DNA of 64,000 nucleotides from Liolophura sinensis. Lineage: Eukaryota; Mollusca; Polyplacophora; Chitonida; Chitonidae. Below the pieces are notes generated by a model. It was not told the DNA's origin. It was given only the letters and a program-made list of their open reading frames with translations, and ran no database searches. Positions within the stretch are counted from its first letter, which is position 1; each line of letters starts with the position of its first letter. Location: NCBI RefSeq assembly GCF_032854445.1, contig NC_088305.1, positions 689,001-753,000 on the forward strand, in the 5' to 3' direction. A program made the position numbers and the translations under genes. This document shows positions 13,001 to 25,000 of the stretch, piece by piece.

Positions 13001-16000
13001 AACGTATTATGCAAATTTCTAGATGAGACAAAAGAAGTAGTCGATAGAAAAGGGAAACTAAAAAGATGTCCGGAAAACGTTGTTGCGTACTTTTTCATTT
13101 GTAGCTGAGTTAATGCGAGAATAATTAAGTATTGTGAAAGTATTAAGCAGAAGAAAGGTAAAATTTCCCTTATATGAAAATGTGACGATGTACCCTTATC
13201 AAAAGAATGGTTCGTTCTTAATAATGGTGAGTTGTTTGAGAAGAAGTGGGTAAAATTGCTGTTCTACTTGACAGGAGATTGACGGTACAGAGAGTCTGGT
13301 ATTCCCGCCTGAAGTTACAGCACAACGCATCAGAGTGATCGTTACAGAGAAGGTTGACCCTGAGTCTCCTGTGAACTTTAAACTTGATGTCCGCGCCTGC
13401 TTTAAGACTAGTAGGTTTCTGAAGGAATCTAAGCAATAATTGTACATAAGAAGCACTAAATTGTGCAACAACAAATACAAGGGGCTTTAGTGGCTCAGGT
13501 GGTTAGCGTGGCAGCTGAGTGAAACGACCATGGAGCCTGTTATCTATGTGGTCGCAGTAAGTTTATGTCCAGCTCGTGCTGGATCCAATGGTACGGTAAA
13601 AGGTGTTTCAGCACCCTGCGGATGGTAGAAGTTTCCCCTAGACTCTGCCCGGTTTCCTCCCAAGATAATAGTAGCAGACGTCGTAAAAGTAAAACATTTT
13701 TCAGAGCGGCGGAAGAGACCACAACAATAAATAAATGAATAAAGCCGATTTTTGTAGAAATACCTACTAAGGTTTTTATACGTTAGACATTTTATTTTGT
13801 TAACATTCAACACTACTTAACTGAAGTGTGGTCGCAACGGAATATTACTGACAGCTTAAACTTTTGTTAGATGCTGTACCATTGAATAAGTGTTGGTCCG
13901 CCTAGAACTTCTTATATTATTGACGTTACAGCCACAACAACACCAAGGATTACACCAGTCACCAGTGTACAACTTCCTCCGGGAACACCAAGTGTGAATT
14001 TGCCACCTGGTACACCATCGGTAGTACAGCCACCTATAGGTATGAAGAATTAGTTATACGTAAAGAGATAATGTCAAACCATCTGCAAAACAATTATCTT
14101 TCCCATTAATTTCTTTCTTGGTTTTTAAGTGATGTAAAATTGAGAACAACCTGCTTTGGAAGAAAGCACGTGAAAAACTGCGTTTTTCTGAGCGCTGCGG
14201 TTTGGATATATATGTAATACCCGTATATGCCTTTGCCTATTTTGCAGCTACCACGCCGACTGTGTGTCAGATTGTTGACGGCATGGCGGACCCAACTGTC
14301 ATACCAGATGAGAGCATTTCCACAAACGACGATAAGACAGATGTTACCAAGCTGAGACCGACGAGTAAAGTACCGTACACAAGCAGTGTTGCCAGACCAA
14401 GTGTAATCGTAACACTGTCACCGACGAGTGAGGTGACCTTGGGAAGTGTTAGCCTGTTGCCAAAATCTCCTGAGAGTAATATCAAAAAGTTTACTGTGGA
14501 AATTCAGCCGCTGAGATCTGAAGAATTTACGGCATACGAAGGACCAGAATCGCCACTGAAGGTAAAACTACATGCACCTACAGCATTAATGATAATTACG
14601 AAATGTATTATGCAAATTTCTAGATAAGACAAAGAAGTAGTCGATAGAAAAGGGAAACTAAAAAGATGTCCGGAAAATGTTGTTGCGTACTTTTTCATTT
14701 GTAGCTGAGTTAATGCGAGGATAATTACGTATTATTAAAGTATTAAGCAGAAGAAAGGTAAAATTTCCCTTATATGAAAATGTGACGATGTACCCTTATC
14801 AAAAGAATGGTTCTTTCTTAATAATGGTGAGTTGTTTGAGAAGATGTGGGTAAAATTGCTGTTCTATTTGACAGGAGATTGACGGTACAGAGAATCTGGT
14901 ATTCCCGCCTGAAGTTACAGCACAACGCATCAGGGTGATCGTTACAGAGAAGGTTGACCCTGAGTCTCCTGTGAACTTCAAACTTGATGTCCGCGCCTGC
15001 TTTAAGACTAGTAGGTTTCTGAAGGAATCTAAGCAATAATTGTACATAAGAAGCACTAAATTGTGCAACAACAAAGACAAGGGGCTTTAGTGGCTCAGGT
15101 GGTTAGCGTGGCAGCTGAGTGAAACGACCATGGAGCCTGTTATCTATGTGGTCGCAGTAAGTTTATGTCCAGCTTGTGCTGGATCCGGTGGTACGGTAAA
15201 AGGTGTTTCAGCACCCTGCGGATGGTAGAAGTTTCCCCTGGACTCTGCCCGGTTTCCTCCCAAGATCATAGTAGCAGACGTCGTATAAGTAAAACATTTT
15301 TGAGAACGGCGGAAGAGACCACAACAATAAATAAATGAATAAAGCCGATTTTTGTAGAAATACCTACTACGGTTTTTATACGGTAGACATTTTATCTTGT
15401 TAACATTTAACACTACTTAACTGAAGTGTGGTCGCAACGCAATATTACTGACAGCTTAAAGTTTTGTTAGATGCTGTACTATTGAATAAGTGTTGGTCCG
15501 CCTAGAACTTCTTATATTATTGACGTTACAGCCACAACAACACCAAGGATTACACCAGTCACCAGTGTACAACTTCCTCCGGGAACACCAAGTGTGATTT
15601 TGCCACCTGGTACACCATCAGTACTACAGCCACCTGCCCCTCCAAGTGTGGTACCACCACCGTTGACACCTAGCGTCAAACCTCCAATGGGTACACCGAG
15701 TGTGATTTTGCCACCTGGTACACCATCAGTAGTACAGCCACCTATAGGTATGAAGAATTAGTCATATGTAAAGAGATAATGTCAAACGATCTGCAAAACA
15801 ATTATCTTTTCCATTAATTTCTTTCTTGGTTTTTAAGTGATGTTAAATTGAGAACAACCTGCTTTGGAAGAAAGCACGTGAAAAACTGTGTTTTTCTGAG
15901 CGCTGTGGTTTGGATATATATGTAATACCCGTATATGCCTTTGCCTATTTTGCAGCTACCACGCCGACTGTGTGTCAGATTGTTGACGGCATGGCGGACC

Positions 16001-19000
16001 CAACTGTCATACCGGATGAGAGCATTTCCACAAACGACGATAAGACAGATGTTACCAAGCTGAGACCGACGAGTAAAGTACCGTACACAAGCAGTGTTGC
16101 CAGACCAAGTGTAATCGTAACACTGTCACCGACGAGTGAGGTGCCCTTGGGAAGTGTTAGCCTGTTGCCAAAATCTCCTGAGAGTAATATCAAGAAGTTT
16201 ACTGTGGAAATTCAGCCGCTGGGATCTGAAGAATTTACGGCATACGAAGGACCAGAATCGCCACTGAAGGTAAAATTACATGCACCTACAGCGTTAATGA
16301 TAATTACGAAACGTATTATGCAAATTTCTAGATGAGACAAAAGAAGTAGTCGATAGAAAAGGGAAACTAAAAAATGTCCGGAAAACGTTGTTGCGTACTT
16401 TTTCATTTGTAGCTGAGTTAATGCGAGAATAATTAAGTATTGTGAAAGTATTAAGCAGAAGAAAGGTAAAATTTCCCTTATATGAAAATGTGACGATGTA
16501 CCCTTATCAAAAGAATGGTTCGTTCTTAATAATGGTGAGTTGTTTGAGAAGAAGTGGGTAAAATTGCTGTTCTACTTGACAGGAGATTGACGGTACAGAG
16601 AGTCTGGTATTCCCGCCTGAAGTTACAGCACAACGCATCAGAGTGATCGTTACAGAGAAGGTTGACCCTGAGTCTCCTGTGAACTTTAAACTTGATGTCC
16701 GCGCCTGCTTTAAGACTAGTAGGTTTCTGAAGGAATCTAAGCAATAATTGTACATAAGAAGCACTAAATTGTGCAACAACAAATACAAGGGGCTTTAGTG
16801 GCTCAGGTGGTTAGCGTGGCAGCTGAGTGAAACGACCATGGAGCCTGTTATCTATGTGGTCGCAGTAAGTTTATGTCCAGCTCGTGCTGGATCCAATGGT
16901 ACGGTAAAAGGTGTTTCAGCACCCTGCGGATGGTAGAAGTTTCCCCTAGACTCTGCCCGGTTTCCTCCCAAGATAATAGTAGCAGACGTCGTAAAAGTAA
17001 AACATTTTTCAGAGCGGCGGAAGAGACCACAACAATAAATAAATGAATAAAGCCGATTTTTGTAGAAATACCTACTAAGGTTTTTATACGTTAGACATTT
17101 TATTTTGTTAACATTCAACACTACTTAACTGAAGTGTGGTCGCAACGGAATATTACTGACAGCTTAAACTTTTGTTAGATGCTGTACCATTGAATAAGTG
17201 TTGGTCCGCCTAGAACTTCTTATATTATTGACGTTACAGCCACAACAACACCAAGGATTACACCAGTCACCAGTGTACAACTTCCTCCGGGAACACCAAG
17301 TGTGAATTTGCCACCTGGTACACCATCGGTAGTACAGCCACCTATAGGTATGAAGAATTAGTTATACGTAAAGAGATAATGTCAAACCATCTGCAAAACA
17401 ATTATCTTTCCCATTAATTTCTTTCTTGGTTTTTAAGTGATGTAAAATTGAGAACAACCTGCTTTGGAAGAAAGCACGTGAAAAACTGCGTTTTTCTGAG
17501 CGCTGCGGTTTGGATATATATGTAATACCCGTATATGCCTTTGCCTATTTTGCAGCTACCACGCCGACTGTGTGTCAGATTGTTGACGGCATGGCGGACC
17601 CAACTGTCATACCAGATGAGAGCATTTCCACAAACGACGATAAGACAGATGTTACCAAGCTGAGACCGACGAGTAAAGTACCGTACACAAGCAGTGTTGC
17701 CAGACCAAGTGTAATCGTAACACTGTCACCGACGAGTGAGGTGACCTTGGGAAGTGTTAGCCTGTTGCCAAAATCTCCTGAGAGTAATATCAAAAAGTTT
17801 ACTGTGGAAATTCAGCCGCTGAGATCTGAAGAATTTACGGCATACGAAGGACCAGAATCGCCACTGAAGGTAAAACTACATGCACCTACAGCATTAATGA
17901 TAATTACGAAATGTATTATGCAAATTTCTAGATAAGACAAAGAAGTAGTCGATAGAAAAGGGAAACTAAAAAGATGTCCGGAAAATGTTGTTGCGTACTT
18001 TTTCATTTGTAGCTGAGTTAATGCGAGGATAATTACGTATTATTAAAGTATTAAGCAGAAGAAAGGTAAAATTTCCCTTATATGAAAATGTGACGATGTA
18101 CCCTTATCAAAAGAATGGTTCTTTCTTAATAATGGTGAGTTGTTTGAGAAGATGTGGGTAAAATTGCTGTTCTATTTGACAGGAGATTGACGGTACAGAG
18201 AATCTGGTATTCCCGCCTGAAGTTACAGCACAACGCATCAGGGTGATCGTTACAGAGAAGGTTGACCCTGAGTCTCCTGTGAACTTCAAACTTGATGTCC
18301 GCGCCTGCTTTAAGACTAGTAGGTTTCTGAAGGAATCTAAGCAATAATTGTACATAAGAAGCACTAAATTGTGCAACAACAAAGACAAGGGGCTTTAGTG
18401 GCTCAGGTGGTTAGCGTGGCAGCTGAGTGAAACGACCATGGAGCCTGTTATCTATGTGGTCGCAGTAAGTTTATGTCCAGCTTGTGCTGGATCCGGTGGT
18501 ACGGTAAAAGGTGTTTCAGCACCCTGCGGATGGTAGAAGTTTCCCCTAGACTCTGTCCGGTTTCCTCCCAAGATAATAGTAGCAGACGTCGTATAATAAA
18601 AACATTTTTGAGAACGGCGGAAGAGACCACAACAATAAATAAATGAATAAAGCCGATTTTTGTAGAAATACCTACTACGGTTTTTATACGGTAGACATTT
18701 TATTTTGTTAACATTCGACACTACTTAACTGAAGTGTGGTCGCAACGCAATATTACGGACAGCTTAAACTTTTGTTAGATGCTGTACCATTGAATAAGTG
18801 TTGGTCCGCCTAGAACTTCTTATATTATTGACGTTACAGCCACAACAACACCAAGGATTACACCAGTCACCAGTGTACAACTTCCTCCGGGAACACCAAG
18901 TGTGATTTTGCCACCTGGTACACCATCAGTAGTACAGCCACCTGCCCCTCCAAGTGTGGTACCACCACCGTTGACACCTAGCGTCAAACCTCCAATGGGT

Positions 19001-22000
19001 ACACCGAGTGTGATTTTGCCACCTGGTACACCATCGGTAGTACAGCCACCTATAGGTATGAAGAATTAGTCATATGTAAAGAGATAATGTCAAACCATCT
19101 GCAAAACAATTATCTTTTCCATTAATTTCTTTCTTGGTTTTTAAGTGATGTTAAATTGAGAACAACCTGCTTTGGAAGAAAGCACGTGAAAAACTGTGTT
19201 TTTCTGAGCGCTGTGGTTTGGATATATATGTAATACCCGTATATGCCTTTGCCTATTTTGCAGCTACCACGCCGACTGTGTGTCAGATTGTTGACGGCAT
19301 GGCGGACCCAACTGTCATACCGGATGAGAGCATTTCCACAAACGACGATAAGACAGATGTTACCAAGCTGAGACCGACGAGTAAAGTACCGTACACAAGC
19401 AGTGTTGCCAGACCAAGTGTAATCGTAACACTGTCACCGACGAGTGAGGTGCCCTTGGGAAGTGTTAGCCTGTTGCCAAAATCTCCTGAGAGTAATATCA
19501 AGAAGTTTACTGTGGAAATTCAGCCGCTGGGATCTGAAGAATTTACGGCATACGAAGGACCAGAATCGCCACTGAAGGTAAAATTACATGCACCTACAGC
19601 GTTAATGATAATTACGAAACGTATTATGCAAATTTCTAGATGAGACAAAAGAAGTAGTCGATAGAAAAGGGAAACTAAAAAGATGTCCGGAAAACGTTGT
19701 TGCGTACTTTTTCATTTGTAGCTGAGTTAATGCGAGAATAATTACGTATTGTGAAAGTATTAAGCAGAAGAAAGGTAAAATTTCCCTTATATGAAAATGT
19801 GACGATGTACCCTTATCAAAAGAATGGTTCGTTCTTAATAATGGTGAGTTGTTTGAGAAGAAGTGGGTAAAATTGCTGTTCTACTTGACAGGAGATTGAC
19901 GGTACAGAGAGTCTGGTATTCCCGCCTGAAGTTACAGCACAACGCATCAGAGTGATCGTTACAGAGAAGGTTGACCCTGAGTCTCCTGTGAACTTTAAAC
20001 TTGATGTCCGCGCCTGCTTTAAGACTAGTAGGTTTCTGAAGGAATCTAAGCAATAATTGTACATAAGAAGCACTAAATTGTGCAACAACAAATACAAGGG
20101 GCTTTAGTGGCTCAGGTGGTTAGCGTGGCAGCTGAGTGAAACGACCATGGAGCCTGTTATCTATGTGGTCGCAGTAAGTTTATGTCCAGCTCGTGCTGGA
20201 TCCAATGGTACGGTAAAAGGTGTTTCAGCACCCTGCGGATGGTAGAAGTTTCCCCTAGACTCTGCCCGGTTTCCTCCCAAGATAATAGTAGCAGACGTCG
20301 TAAAAGTAAAACATTTTTCAGAGCGGCGGAAGAGACCACAACAATAAATAAATGAATAAAGCCGATTTTTGTAGAAATACCTACTAAGGTTTTTATACGT
20401 TAGACATTTTATTTTGTTAACATTCAACACTACTTAACTGAAGTGTGGTCGCAACGGAATATTACTGACAGCTTAAACTTTTGTTAGATGCTGTACCATT
20501 GAATAAGTGTTGGTCCGCCTAGAACTTCTTATATTATTGACGTTACAGCCACAACAACACCAAGGATTACACCAGTCACCAGTGTACAACTTCCTCCGGG
20601 AACACCAAGTGTGAATTTGCCACCTGGTACACCATCGGTAGTACAGCCACCTATAGGTATGAAGAATTAGTTATACGTAAAGAGATAATGTCAAACCATC
20701 TGCAAAACAATTATCTTTCCCATTAATTTCTTTCTTTTTTTTTAAGTGATGTAAAATTGAGAACAACCTGCTTTGGAAGAAAGCACGTGAAAAACTGTGT
20801 TTTTCTGAGCGCAGCGGCTTGGATATATATGTAATACCCGTATATGCCTTTGCCTATTTTGCAGCTACCACGCCGACTTTGTGTCAGATTGTTGACGGCA
20901 TGGCGGACCCAACTGTCATACCAGATGAGAGCATTTCCACAAACGACGATAAGACAGATGTTACCAAGCTGAGACCGACGAGTAAAGTACCGTACACAAG
21001 CAGTGTTGCCAGACCAAGTGTAATCGTTACACTGTCACCGACGAGTGAGGTGACCTTGGGAAGTGTTAGCCTGTTGCCAAAATCTCCTGAGAGTAATATC
21101 AAAAAGTTTACTGTGGAAATTCAGCCGCTGGGATCTGAAGAGTTTACGGCATACGAAGGACCAGAATCGTCACTGAAGGTAAAAGTACATGCACCTACAG
21201 CATTAATGATAATTACGAAATGTATTATGCAAATTTCTAGATAAGACAAAGAAGTAGTCGATAGAAAAGGGAAACTAAAAAGATGTCCGGAAAACGTTGT
21301 TGCGTACTTTTTCATTTGTAGCTGAGTTATTGCGAGAATAATTACGTATTATGAAAGTATTAAGCAGAAGAAAGGTAAAATTTCCCTTATATAAAAATGT
21401 GACGATGTACCCTTTTCAAAAGAATGGTTCGTTCTTAATAATGGTGAGTTGTTTGAGAAGAAGTGGGTAAAATTGCTGTTCTACTTGACAGGAGATTGAC
21501 GGTACAGAGAGTCTGGTATTCCCGCCTGAAGTTACAGCACAACGCATCAGAGTGTTCGTTACAGAGAAGGTTGACCCTGAGTCTCCTGTGAACTTCAAAC
21601 TTGATGTCCGCGCTTGCTTTAAGACTAGTAGGTTTCTGAAGGAATCTAAGCCATAATTGTACATACGAAGCACTAAATTGTGCAACAACACAAAGACAAG
21701 GGGCTTTACTGGCTCAGGTGGTTAGCGTGGCAGCTGAGTGAAACGACCATGGAGCCTGTTACCTATGTGGTCGCAGTTAGTTTATGTCCAGCTCGTGCTG
21801 GATCCGGTGGTACGTTAAAAGGTGTTTCAGCACCCTGCGGATGGTAGAAGTTTCCCCTAGACTCTGTCCGGTTTCCTCCCAAGATAATAGTAGCAGACGT
21901 CGTATAAGTAAAACATTTTTCAGAGCGGCGGAAGAGACCACAGCAATAAATAAATGAATTAAGCCGATTTTTGTAGAAATACCTACTACGGTTTTTATAT

Positions 22001-25000
22001 GTCAGACATTTTATTTTGTTAACATTCAACACTACTTAACTGAAGTGTGGTCGCAACGTAATATTACGGACAGCTTAAACTTTTGTTAGATGCTGTACCA
22101 TTGAATAAGTGTTGGTCCGCCTAGAACTTCTTATATTATTGACGTTACAGCCACAACAACACCAAGGATTACACCAGTCACCAGTGTACAACTTCCTCCG
22201 GGAACACCAAGTGTGATTTTGCCACCTGGTACACCATCGGTAGTACAGCCACCTATAGGTATGAAGAATCAGTTATATGTAAAGAGATAATGTCAAACCA
22301 TCTGCAAAACAATTATCTTTTCCATTAATTTCTTTCTTGGTTTTTAAGTGATGTAAAATTGAGAACAACCTGCTTTGGAAGAAAGCACGTGAAAAACTGC
22401 GTTTTTGTGGAGCGCTACGGTTTGGATATATGTGTAATACCCGTATATGCCTTTGCCTATTTTGCAGCTACCACGCCGACTGTGTGTCAGATTGTTGACG
22501 GCATGGCGGACCCAACTGTCATACCGGATGAGAGCATTTCCACAAACGACGATAAGACAGATGTTACCAAGCTGAGACCGACGAGTAAAGTACCGTACAC
22601 AAGCAGTGTTGCCAGACCAAGTGTAATCGTAACACTGTCACCGACGAGTGAGGTGACCTTGGGAAGTGTTAGCCTGTTGCCGAAATCACCAGACAGTAAT
22701 ATCAAAAAGTTTACTGTGGAAATTCAGCCGCTGGGATCTGAAGAATTTACGGCATACGAAGGACCAGAATCGCCACTGAAGGTAAAACTACATGCACCTA
22801 CAGCATTAATGATAATTACGAAATGTATTATGCAACTTTCTAGATAAGACAAAGAAGTAGTCGATAGAAAAGGGAAACTAAAAAGATGTCCGGATAACTT
22901 TGTTGCGTACTTTTTCATTTGTAGCTGAGTTAATGCGAGAATAATTAGGTATTTTTAAAGTAAGAAGGAAATTAATGGTAAAATTTCTTTTATATTATAA
23001 TGTGACAATGTCCCCTTTTTTTCTTGGCAAAAGATTGGCTCGTTGTAAAAAATGTTGAGTTTTTGGGGAAAAAGTTGGTAAAATTTGCTGTTATATTTGA
23101 TAGGAATTCGACGGTACGGAGAGTCTGGTGTTCCCACCTGAAGTTACAGCAGAGCGCATCAGAGTGATCGTTACAGAGAAGGTTGACCCTGAGTCTCCTG
23201 TGAACTTCAAACTTGATGTTCGTGCCTGTTTTTCCAGTAGTAAGTTTATGTTTTTCTCTATGTCTGAGAAAACTAATGGACTTTATTTAAAGATAAGGAG
23301 ACAAGTTTCACAAGAAGTGTATCTGCAGGCAACAATGTTGATAAGACTGCTAAGCCCGTAGGCAACAATTGAGAAATCCCAAATGAGTTTGTTTGGATTT
23401 TAGCCCACAGAACCGCAATTTTCCGTATAGCCTTTTGACATTTTTGTGTGGTTGATGAGTCATTATGCAGGAACTGTATGACTTGCCTGAGAGAATGGAT
23501 TTGAGTAAAAAGTTAGTTTTGAGCTTCTGAGCAGAGGGGGACCTTGTCCATGTTATTTTATATTATAACATTTGAAAACAGTGATAAAAGTGTCATCCGC
23601 ATACAAGAGCTCCCTTATATCTGCAGACATGCAATATTCTGCCGTAAAGACCATTGTTTTGGTACTATGGGACCACGTTTTGTATTATAACCTGACGTAG
23701 TTAAATTTTTCGTTTGGACATTTGGGCGTTTAAACTATTTTCTATTTTGTTAATTGGAGATATTGATTGAGGAGTGTTTGATTGATGATATCTACATATT
23801 AGTTTATTTTGATATTTAATTTTAAAGAGGTGGTCACAGTCTTACTCCATAGCAATACAAATATATTGAGTGCTGTTTTGTTTGGCTTTACGATTTATTT
23901 TTGATTAAATGTCGATATTTACATGTGATCTTTTTAATTCCAATAATCTTCACGAATTACACGTCAGAAGAACTCTTATCTGATCGTGAATCGCTTATAT
24001 TCATGACCAATCCGTTCATTACAATGCCTGCTCTTTTTGTTGTGATCACAGCGCCACCTGTCGTTTCTTCGTGGACTCCATGGTCTGACTGTTCTGTCAC
24101 GTGCGGAGAAGGCACTCGTTCACGATTTAGGTTAGTTCATCAGTCCCTTCTCATATTGAAGGATATATTGGTGAATGTGGTGAGCCCGTGTTACGCTGCT
24201 TTACGTCTACATCGCTATGCCGCACGTCGCGTTTTCCGTTGATACCATTCTCCAAGATTCTCCTGTTTCCAATGTCTCTGGGGTGATCATGGTGGCTGTT
24301 ACCAGTCGACGATCCTCTTTCGTGCCGCCTTACGTGACGTTTTGTGGAGTAGACGATTATGACTTGCTACAACATGGAAAACGTGGTTTGCTTCCTTGCA
24401 TTCCGTTTTTTCTTTACACATAATACTCACGGCAAAAACTGATAGGCTAATACATGTTAAACGGCTATTTGACCACTCTAGTAGACATGCCACATGTTTT
24501 ATATAAAACACTAATATTTTGAAAACGGTGGAAATGATTTGCTGAAAATGTCAGTATCAACAGAATGTCGGCCTATGATTTAACAAAACGTATGCGCATG
24601 TACTTGAGCTCATTGCGACCACATTGGTGAGAAGCTCCTGGGTCATTACGCTGCGCTGGCGCGCTAACCACCTGAGCCACGGAGGCCCCCGCGTGTTAAG
24701 TTTCACCGTATACATGGCACGTTTTTATGGATATGACGTCTGCGGTCAAATAAAAACAACAAGACGTTTACACAATAATGCGTGTGTTTTTATAATTACA
24801 GGTCATGCGCCCTTAATATTTGCAGTGAATTCTGCATTGTGTTAGTGGCCAATTTTTTATTGTGAGGTTCAAAGTATCTAATCGGCATCCTCTAGTCCAT
24901 CCTAAAATGGTGTTAATCCTGCTTTCATCGTTTAGACGGCATCCCGCGGCCAGGCATATCATGCATCCGCGCATGCCACATCGCTTGAGCATGCGGTTGT

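Larger units (their letters stand above)
462..21961 (+). mobile_element. tRNA-derived SINE fixed in the B-C intron of every unit (14 copies)
   Basis: Each copy is about 261 bp. It begins ggggctttagtggctcag with a box A-like region (gtggttagcgtggcagc) and a degraded box B-like region (ggtcgcagtaagtttatgtcc). The body (ctgcggatggtagaagtttc, cggtttcctcccaaga) and the AATAAATAAATGA tail follow. Copies start at 462, 2062, 3662, 5262, 6862, 8463, 10172, 11772, 13481, 15081, 16789, 18389, 20098 and 21700. The first spans 462-722. The same family occurs as solitary copies elsewhere in the window. Identical placement shows one insertion before the array was amplified. Confidence 0.85.
1..23239 (+). 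repeat. Tandem array of ~1.6-1.7 kb exon-containing modules
   Basis: The same module recurs with spacings of 1600, 1600, 1600, 1600, 1709, 1601, 1708, 1601, 1708, 1600, 1708, 1601 and 1604 bp. Each module carries exon A, intron, exon B, a SINE-bearing intron, exon C and intron. Long stretches of intron are base-for-base identical between modules. Position 1 of the window corresponds to position 1601, so the array enters from the left about 58 bp after an exon A. The last module (A 22468, B 23104) is the most diverged in its introns and lacks exon C and the SINE. Divergence at the edge with homogeneity in the interior fits unequal crossing-over or gene conversion. Confidence 0.97.
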
